A DNA stretch of 9,964 nucleotides from Lachnospiraceae bacterium UBA4260 (GTDB taxonomy: Bacteria; Bacillota; Clostridia; Lachnospirales; Lachnospiraceae): the NCBI GenBank assembly GCA_002395235.1, contig DGWK01000018.1, forward strand, positions 1-9,964, read 5' to 3'. The position numbers were made by a program, and so were the translations under genes. Under the pieces are notes generated by a model. That model saw only the letters and a program-made list of their open reading frames with translations, had not been told where the DNA came from and did not search any database. Shown one piece after another: positions 1 through 3,897 of this stretch. The first letter of the stretch is position 1, and every line of letters begins with the position of its first letter.

Positions 1-5
1 TAAAT

Positions 6-55
6 AAATAGCTGCTCTGTTGTGACTGATGGTTCACAACAGAGCAGCTATTTTT
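6..55 (+). terminator. Strong intrinsic terminator of an upstream unit
   Basis: A perfect 20-bp inverted repeat pairs 6-25 with 34-53 around an 8-nt loop (26-33). The 3' arm runs into a T tract (51-55). The 5' flank is A-rich, so it could also act on the minus strand, but no minus-strand gene ends here within view. TAA at 1-3 may be the stop codon of the upstream gene; the gene itself lies outside the window. Confidence 0.85.
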
Positions 56-137
56 AACCAACCCGTTAACGGCAAAGCTCATTTTTAAGTATTACTGTTT
101 TATGAACACTGCGCTAATGGCCGGATTTTTTTGTGTT

Positions 138-175
138 TTCCCTTGGTTGGATTACGTGTTCCCTTGGTTGGATTA
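138..175. repeat. 17-bp direct repeat, two copies, 21-bp period
   Basis: The 17-mer TTCCCTTGGTTGGATTA occurs exactly at 138-154 and 159-175, separated by 4 bp. Its TTGGATTA end (TAATCCAA on the other strand) recurs alone at about 450-457. Two copies with a 4-bp spacer do not make a CRISPR array. The role is unknown. Confidence 0.8.
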
Positions 176-259
176 TATGAAGGAAATTTGCTCAGCCTGC
201 CCCCATGGAATATTTTGAAATGTACTGAAAATCTGTAAATAGAAGTGCATTTCTCGGAT

Positions 260-365
260 AGTTGGATCATAAAGCTCATAACAAAGGCGCTGGCCCCCAT
301 ACAGTGCGGTGATCACTTCCTGCTATGGAGGCCAGCGAGAAAGAATTTTTGTTTTTGGTCCAACT
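260..365. repeat. Nested inverted repeat, possible branched RNA or cruciform
   Basis: An inner stem pairs 288-301 with 324-337, 14 positions with one mismatch (296/329). Its 22-nt loop contains the palindrome GTGATCAC. It is enclosed by a 7-bp stem AGTTGGA (260-266) with TCCAACT (359-365). No T tract follows, so it is not a standard terminator. The outer stem is short and may be chance. Confidence 0.45.
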
Positions 366-477
366 CAAGTGTAATATGGCTTGTTTTCTTTACAATGGGC
401 CGACGATCAGGAAATTCGGTGGGGGCCGGGAGAGTAAAAAGTATTCAAATAATCCAACGCAATTTCTGGCAGGTAAT

Positions 478-541
478 AATGACGCCCACTCTGACGCCAG
501 AGTGGTCGCGGAGCACTCTCCGCAACCACGTGGGCGTCATT
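478..541. repeat. Branched inverted-repeat element, copy 1
   Basis: An outer 12-bp stem pairs 478-489 with 530-541 perfectly. Inside it are a mini-hairpin TCTG-ACGC-CAGA (490-501) and a 12-position hairpin pairing 502-513 with 518-529 around the loop CACT, with one mismatch (507/524). All 64 nt are accounted for as a three-way junction. Positions 491-529 are repeated at 562-600 with two differences. The function is unknown; a mobile palindromic element or a structured RNA part are both possible. Confidence 0.75.
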
Positions 542-555
542 TTCGCCGAATCACG

Positions 556-609
556 GCCATCCTGACGCCGGAGTGGTCACGGAGCACTCTCCGCAACCAC
601 TCGGACGGC
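556..609. repeat. Branched inverted-repeat element, copy 2
   Basis: The core 562-600 matches copy 1 (491-529) at 37 of 39 positions. The hairpin pairs 571-584 with 589-602 around CACT, with two central mismatches. An outer stem of different sequence, GCCATCC (556-562) with GGACGGC (603-609), pairs at six of seven positions. The outer stem sequence therefore differs from copy 1 while the pairing is kept, though it is shorter. Confidence 0.65.
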
Positions 610-620
610 AGACTGGAGCT

Positions 621-654
621 AAAAATGTGTCACGAGATACGTCCCCGTGACACA
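621..654 (-). repeat. Hairpin repeat, copy A, behind tRNA-Lys; terminator-like
   Basis: Read on the minus strand, a 9-bp stem TGTGTCACG/CGTGACACA (654-646 with 634-626) encloses an 11-nt loop and is followed by TTTTT (625-621). It lies 7 nt beyond the tRNA-Lys terminator stem and could be a second, back-up terminator. The same 29-nt hairpin, with a compensatory base-pair change, occurs at 9900-9928 over the dxs stop codon. Confidence 0.7.
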
Positions 655-655
655 A

Positions 656-693
656 AAGAAAAACCCGTCATCAGGATCCCTGATGACGGGTTT
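656..693 (-). terminator. tRNA-Lys terminator
   Basis: A perfect 15-bp stem (661-675 with 679-693) has a 3-nt loop. Read on the minus strand it begins 6 nt after the tRNA-Lys discriminator base. Its 3' arm runs into a T-rich tail (TTTTTCTTTT, about 665-656). The orientation fits termination of the minus-strand tRNA transcript. Confidence 0.88.
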
Positions 694-699
694 CATTCG

Positions 700-772
700 T
701 GCGCCTCCAGGGACTCGAACCCTGGACACCCTGATTAAGAGTCAGGTGCTCTACCAGCTGAGCTAGAAGCGC
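700..772 (-). tRNA. tRNA-Lys (anticodon CTT)
   Basis: The minus strand reads as a full cloverleaf. The acceptor arm GCGCTTC pairs with GAGGCGC including one G-U. The D arm contains AGCTCAGCTGGTAGAGC. The anticodon stem CCTGA/TCAGG encloses CTCTTAA, giving anticodon CTT for lysine codon AAG. The T arm CAGGG-TTCGAGT-CCCTG is standard. The discriminator base is A at 700. The next bases are not CCA, so the tail must be added after transcription. It is divergent from tRNA-Glu, with its own promoter upstream and terminator downstream. Confidence 0.96.
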
Positions 773-809
773 ATATCTGTATTGCTTCTGTATTTGTGAA
801 GCGAATGTT

Positions 810-838
810 ATTATAGTGCTTTATGAATAGAAATGCAA
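810..838 (-). promoter_or_regulatory. Promoter of tRNA-Lys
   Basis: On the minus strand, TTGCAT (838-833) and a perfect TATAAT (815-810) are separated by 17 bp. This predicts a start near 803, about 30 nt before the tRNA. The tRNA-Glu promoter on the opposite strand uses the same TTGCAT -35 hexamer. Confidence 0.75.
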
Positions 839-872
839 GCACTAATTTTAAAAAAGTTATTACAAAATTTAC

Positions 873-901
873 TTGCATCCAAGAGCCCGATATGGTAAAG
901 T
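873..901 (+). promoter_or_regulatory. Promoter of tRNA-Glu
   Basis: TTGCAT (873-878) and TAAAGT (896-901) are 17 bp apart. A TGG directly before the -10 gives an extended -10 element that offsets the weak hexamer. The predicted start is near 908, about 19 nt before the tRNA. Confidence 0.6.
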
Positions 902-926
902 AAGTCTTGCTTCGAACAAAGCATAT

Positions 927-998
927 GGCTCGTTGGTCAAGGGGTCAAGACGCCGCCCTCTCACGGCGGAATCATGGGTTCGATTCCCGTACGAGCTA
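927..998 (+). tRNA. tRNA-Glu (anticodon CTC)
   Basis: A complete cloverleaf is present. The acceptor GGCTCGT pairs with ACGAGCT, with G-U at the first pair. The D arm has GGTCAAGGGGTCAAGAC. The anticodon stem CCGCC/GGCGG encloses CTCTCAC, giving CTC for glutamate codon GAG. The T arm ATGGG-TTCGATT-CCCGT includes a G-U pair. The discriminator is A at 998 and CCA is not encoded. A terminator starts 7 nt downstream, so it is a single-gene unit. The glutamate identity rests on the anticodon and on the overall resemblance to Firmicute tRNA-Glu. Confidence 0.95.
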
Positions 999-1005
999 CG
1001 AATAG

Positions 1006-1035
1006 ACTGTCAGAGAAATCTGGCAGTTTTTTTTT
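1006..1035 (+). terminator. tRNA-Glu terminator
   Basis: A 9-bp stem ACTGTCAGA/TCTGGCAGT (1006-1014 with 1019-1027, one G-U) is capped by a GAAA tetraloop. It is followed by nine T residues (1027-1035). This is a textbook intrinsic terminator, placed directly behind tRNA-Glu. Confidence 0.93.
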
Positions 1036-1063
1036 GCCCAAGCTGATGGTATCATTGTATAGA
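1034..1063 (+). promoter_or_regulatory. Possible promoter for udk-tdk-trpS
   Basis: TTGCCC (1034-1039) and TATAGA (1058-1063) are 18 bp apart, just beyond the tRNA-Glu terminator and about 34 bp before the udk start. Both hexamers are imperfect. The case rests mainly on position: a promoter is needed here, because the tRNA-Glu terminator intervenes. Confidence 0.35.
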
Positions 1064-1096
1064 CAGTAAGGACTTCTAATCCCAAGGGAGGTAAAT

Positions 1097-1723
1097 ATGG
1101 ACAGTATCGTAATCGGCATCGCCGGCGGAACCGGATCCGGTAAATCGACATTTACGAACAGACTCAAGGAAGCATTCGGTGATCGTGTATCAGTGATCTA
1201 TTACGACAATTATTACAAGTCACACGATGACATCCCCCTTGAGGAGAGAAAACTGATCAACTATGACCATCCGGATTCTTTTGAGACGGATCTTCTGGTC
1301 GAGCATCTGCAGAAGCTCAAAAATGGCGAATCGATCGAGTGTCCGGTGTACGATTATACGGTCCATAACAGAACCGATAAGACGATCCGGATCAATCCCG
1401 CGGAGGTCATTATCGTCGAGGGAATCCTGGTGCTTTACGATCCGCGCCTGAAGGACCTGATGAATATCAAGATTTATGTGGACGCGGACGCCGACGAGCG
1501 AATTCTTCGAAGAGTGATCCGCGATGTGAAGGAACGCGGCAGAGATGTGGAAGGGATCGCCCAGCAGTATCTGACGACGGTCAAGCCGATGCACTATATT
1601 TTTGTGGAGCCGACGAAATACAGCGCGGACCTGGTCATCAACAGCGGACTCAATGACGTCGCCTTTGACGTGATTAAGGTGAAGATCGATACGCTCCTGA
1701 AGGACCAGAAGACTGAGCAGTAA
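1097..1723 (+). CDS. udk: Uridine kinase (uridine/cytidine salvage)
   Basis: It phosphorylates uridine and cytidine to UMP and CMP with a nucleoside triphosphate, the cytoplasmic pyrimidine-salvage step. The 208-residue length is normal for bacterial Udk. Visible motifs are the P-loop GGTGSGKST (residues 10-18), YYDNYYK (35-41) with the likely catalytic Asp37, NYDHPDSF (55-62), the uridine-binding segment CPVYDYTVHNR (82-92), VEGILVL (107-113) at the second strand, and the Arg-rich lid RRVIRDVKERGRD (138-150). The ATG at 1097 has an excellent AGGGAGG ribosome site (1085-1091) with 5-nt spacing, and the protein begins directly with the P-loop strand. It is the first gene of a group with tdk 48 nt downstream, which fits a salvage role. 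No truncation or unusual residue was seen. Confidence 0.96.
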   Translation: MDSIVIGIAGGTGSGKSTFTNRLKEAFGDRVSVIYYDNYYKSHDDIPLEERKLINYDHPDSFETDLLVEHLQKLKNGESIECPVYDYTVHNRTDKTIRINPAEVIIVEGILVLYDPRLKDLMNIKIYVDADADERILRRVIRDVKERGRDVEGIAQQYLTTVKPMHYIFVEPTKYSADLVINSGLNDVAFDVIKVKIDTLLKDQKTEQ

Positions 1724-1759
1724 AATATATTCGGACATATATTTGGAAATATATTCGGA
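1724..1759. repeat. 12-bp tandem repeat, three units, before tdk
   Basis: Three head-to-tail 12-mers start immediately after the udk stop codon: AATATATTCGGA (1724-1735), CATATATTTGGA (1736-1747) and AATATATTCGGA again (1748-1759). Units 1 and 3 are identical; unit 2 differs at two positions. The array fills the udk-tdk gap up to 12 nt before the tdk start. Changes in copy number would alter the spacing or structure near the tdk ribosome site. Confidence 0.9.
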
Positions 1760-1771
1760 AACGGTGGGAAA

Positions 1772-2335
1772 ATGATCACTACTTTTACCGGCCCTATGCA
1801 CAGCGGCAAGAGCGAAACAATGATCAGGTATTACAACAAGATCTACAATAAGGACAGCATTCTTGTCTTTAAGCCCAAGGTGGATACCAGGGACGAAGGT
1901 ATCATCAGGAGCAAGGGCAGCAGCAAGTACATTGACGCGATCTGCATCCAGGAGCTCGGTGAGATCACAAATTATGTGACGGAGGACATCACGAACATCT
2001 TTATCGATGAGATCCAGTTCATGAAGGGCAGTGTCAAAACATTGCTGAGCCTCTCGATCATGGATGACATCGACATTTACTGCGCGGGCCTGAATATGAC
2101 GTCGGAGCAGGAGCCTTTCGGGATCATGCCGCAGGTGCTGGCTGTGAGCGACAAGGTCATCAACACCTATTCGTCCTGCAATGTGTGCGGAAGGAAAGCG
2201 ATCTACACCTATTACGACGGAAACAAAGAGAGCGACGTCCTGGTCGGCGACGAAGGCTACAAGTCCCTCTGCAGGAGATGCCTGCGAAGGATCCTGGTCA
2301 AAAAAGGCGATAACAGACTGACAAATCTGCATTAG
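1772..2335 (+). CDS. tdk: Thymidine kinase, type II (TK1-like)
   Basis: It phosphorylates thymidine to dTMP in DNA-precursor salvage, in the cytoplasm. The family is recognised by the P-loop GPMHSGKS (residues 7-14), the DEIQF segment (79-83) whose Glu80 is the expected catalytic base, and a four-cysteine zinc site (Cys136, Cys139, Cys167, Cys170) around the lasso loop VGDEGYKSLCRRC. The 187 residues match the family size. Several positions are unusual. His replaces the usual aromatic residue in the P-loop. The thymine-side loop reads GLNMTSEQEPFG rather than the common GLD-x-DF form. RSKGS stands where a Ser-His-x-Gly type motif is usual. The ATG at 1772 has a modest GGTGGG ribosome site (1763-1768) only 3 nt away, so initiation may be weak or coupled to udk. 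Identity is secure; the divergence may affect substrate preference (inference). Confidence 0.92.
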   Translation: MITTFTGPMHSGKSETMIRYYNKIYNKDSILVFKPKVDTRDEGIIRSKGSSKYIDAICIQELGEITNYVTEDITNIFIDEIQFMKGSVKTLLSLSIMDDIDIYCAGLNMTSEQEPFGIMPQVLAVSDKVINTYSSCNVCGRKAIYTYYDGNKESDVLVGDEGYKSLCRRCLRRILVKKGDNRLTNLH

Positions 2336-2389
2336 AACGGCAAATGCGCGCCGGCAAACCAAGCAGAAGCATATTTGCTGAGCAATAAG

Positions 2390-2417
2390 AATAGAAATGA
2401 AAAAATAGAAATGAATA
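2390..2417. repeat. 14-bp tandem repeat in the trpS leader
   Basis: Two 14-bp units, AATAGAAATGAAAA (2390-2403) and AATAGAAATGAATA (2404-2417), differ at one position. A degenerate continuation carries the AAAGGA that serves as the trpS ribosome site. The A-rich tract is probably unstructured and could help ribosome loading. Confidence 0.7.
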
Positions 2418-2437
2418 TAGAAAGGAACAAAAAACTG

Positions 2438-3565
2438 ATGAACGAGACACAGAGACAGATTATCCTCACAGGTGACCGCCCCACGGGACGTCTTCACCTC
2501 GGCCACTATGTCGGCTCCCTGAAGCGCCGCGTGGAACTTCAGAATTCCGGCAAATTTGATGAGATCAATATTTTGATCGCCGATGACCAGGCGCTGACGG
2601 ACAACGCCGACAACCCCGGCAAGATCAGGGACAACATCATCAACGTCGTGCTGGATTATCTGTCCGTGGGACTTGATCCCGCAAAGACCACAATCTGTGT
2701 ACAGTCGGCTCTTCCGGCGCTGCACGCGCTGACTTTCTATTATATGAACCTGGTCACGACGGCGCGCCTCTCCCGCAACCCTACCGTCAAGGCGGAGATG
2801 CAGATGCGCGGGTTTGCCGATGAAGGACTTCCGGCGGGATTCTTCACCTATCCCGTGTCCCAGGCGGCGGACATCACGGCTTTTGACGCGACGGTCGTGC
2901 CGGTCGGAGAGGACCAGCTGCCGATGATCGAACAGACCAGGGAGATCGTGCAGAAGTTCAACAATACTTATGGCGAGACGCTGGTCATGCCCAGGGCCAT
3001 GATCCCCGAGAATGAGACGCAGCGCCGTCTTCCCGGCGTGGACGGAAAGGCCAAGATGAGCAAATCACTCGGAAACTGCATTTACCTCAGTGACAGCTCC
3101 AAGACGGTCAAAAAACAGGTCAACGGAAAGATGTTCACAGACCCCACGCACCTTCGGATCGAAGATCCCGGCCACACGGAAGGAAACGTCGTGTTCACGT
3201 ACCTGGATGCTCTCTGCACGGATGCACACTTTGCGGAGTACCTGCCCGAGTACGCGAATCTCGAGGAGATGAAGGAACACTACCGCAGAGGAGGCCTCGG
3301 CGACGGCGTCTGCAAGAAGTTCCTGATCAATGTTCTCGAAGAAGAACTGAGCCCCATCCGCGCGGAGCGCGCCAAGTGGGAGGCGGACATCGACGCGGTC
3401 TATGACATCCTTCTGGAAGGAACCCGCAGGGCCCAGGAGACGACGAACCGCACACTCGAGCGCGTCAGAAAAGCGATGAGGATCGACTATTTTGACGACC
3501 GCAGGATCGTGAAAGAGTGGGAGGCGCTTCTCAAGGAAGCCCAGCCCAGAGGAGGAAGACGCTGA
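2438..3565 (+). CDS. trpS: Tryptophanyl-tRNA synthetase
   Basis: A class I aminoacyl-tRNA synthetase that charges tRNA-Trp with tryptophan. Numbering from the ATG at 2438 (375 residues), the Rossmann fold opens with IILTGDRPTGRLHLGHYVGSL, which contains the HIGH-type motif HLGH (20-23). The KMSKS loop is exact at 206-210 (GKAKMSKSLGN). Between them are the conserved segments NPTVKAEMQMR (114-124), YPVSQAADI (138-146) and VPVGEDQ (154-160). The start is uncertain. The frame stays open to a TTG at 2375, with an ATG at 2411, but 2438 follows an AAAGGA ribosome site (11-nt spacing) and gives the usual short N-terminus. The protein is somewhat longer than typical (about 330-345) because of a charged C-terminal tail after about residue 350, ending GGRR. 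No T-box or other leader riboswitch is visible in the 102 nt after tdk. It is probably co-transcribed with udk and tdk. Confidence 0.95.
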   Translation: MNETQRQIILTGDRPTGRLHLGHYVGSLKRRVELQNSGKFDEINILIADDQALTDNADNPGKIRDNIINVVLDYLSVGLDPAKTTICVQSALPALHALTFYYMNLVTTARLSRNPTVKAEMQMRGFADEGLPAGFFTYPVSQAADITAFDATVVPVGEDQLPMIEQTREIVQKFNNTYGETLVMPRAMIPENETQRRLPGVDGKAKMSKSLGNCIYLSDSSKTVKKQVNGKMFTDPTHLRIEDPGHTEGNVVFTYLDALCTDAHFAEYLPEYANLEEMKEHYRRGGLGDGVCKKFLINVLEEELSPIRAERAKWEADIDAVYDILLEGTRRAQETTNRTLERVRKAMRIDYFDDRRIVKEWEALLKEAQPRGGRR

Positions 3566-3721
3566 GCTACGGGAAGGGAAGTATAGGAAATCCTCAGCGG
3601 GATTTGCGCAAGAACAGAGATAAATGACATATTGACATAGTGAGAACGGACTTTCATTGCGGGAAGTCCGTTTTTGCTTTTGTAAGAGGCATTTTTGACG
3701 ATAAATAAGCGATATACTCCT
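3566..3721. other. Intergenic region, trpS terminator side of the trpS-glgA gap
   Basis: The 332 bases between trpS and glgA contain no gene. They hold the trpS terminator (3645-3675), the glgA promoter (3722-3750) and a GC-rich leader. Before the terminator there is only ordinary sequence. An isolated TTGACA at 3632-3637 has no -10 partner at a suitable distance. Confidence 0.6.
3645..3675 (+). terminator. Terminator of udk-tdk-trpS
   Basis: A 9-bp stem AACGGACTT/AAGTCCGTT (3645-3653 with 3664-3672) encloses a 10-nt loop. It continues into TTTTT (3671-3675) and a further GCTTTT. It lies 80 nt after the trpS stop. Confidence 0.85.
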
Positions 3722-3750
3722 TTTAAAGAAGTTGCCATGTCGTGTATAAT
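3722..3750 (+). promoter_or_regulatory. Promoter of glgA
   Basis: TTTAAA (3722-3727) and a perfect TATAAT (3745-3750) are 17 bp apart. The predicted start near 3757 leaves a leader of about 140 nt before glgA. Confidence 0.65.
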
Positions 3751-3756
3751 AAGCAT

Positions 3757-3897
3757 GATAGCTTACAGTATACACGCGTGCGGGCGGACGGCGGCAGGGC
3801 AGGTAAAAGTGCATGCGGCGCGGCGACCCGCGAGCGAATCCGGATCAGATCCCGGGATAGAATACTAATAAATGCGTTTTAAAAGGAGAGGAAGGAA
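3757..3897 (+). promoter_or_regulatory. Long GC-rich 5' leader of glgA with palindromes
   Basis: The predicted 5' untranslated region contains CACGCGTG (3773-3780), a CGCGG-CGAC-CCGCG hairpin (3819-3832), ATCCGGAT (3838-3845) and ATCCCGGGAT (3849-3858), followed by an A-rich stretch. The ribosome site is a strong purine run, AGGAGAGGAAGG, ending 3 nt before the ATG at 3898. I recognise no known riboswitch. The leader length and palindrome density make post-transcriptional control plausible (inference). Confidence 0.4.

Larger units (their letters stand above)
56..477. other. Intergenic stretch without a convincing gene
   Basis: This stretch, together with the repeats at 478-609, has no open frame with a good ribosome binding site, recognisable protein motif or normal length. 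The frames present are short, overlap one another and translate to unfamiliar low-quality peptides. What it does hold is a 17-bp tandem duplication (138-175), nested inverted repeats (260-365) and scattered TCCAAC/GTTGGA hexamers at 146, 167, 261, 359 and 453. It could be decayed mobile DNA or an unrecognised structured RNA; I cannot decide between these. Confidence 0.5.

Noticed and set aside
138..175. Start of a CRISPR array
   Set aside because: There are only two 17-bp repeats with a 4-bp spacer and no cas gene nearby.
245..738. Overlapping small open frames on the plus strand in the repeat-rich region
   Set aside because: They run through inverted repeats, a terminator and part of the tRNA-Lys gene, have no good ribosome site, and encode nothing recognisable.
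2336..2437. T-box leader or tryptophan riboswitch before trpS
   Set aside because: The gap is only 102 nt, A-rich and without stable stems, a T-box sequence or a terminator.
1220..2725. Long open minus-strand frame across udk, tdk and trpS
   Set aside because: It lies antisense to three clear genes, has no ribosome site or known motif, and its codon pattern is the reverse complement of biased GC-rich coding sequence.
3632..3637. Perfect TTGACA as a glgA promoter -35
   Set aside because: No -10 hexamer lies 16-18 bp downstream, and the trpS terminator follows immediately.
3732..3750. TTGCCA paired with TATAAT as the glgA promoter
   Set aside because: The spacer is only 7 bp; TTTAAA at 3722-3727 gives the correct 17 bp.
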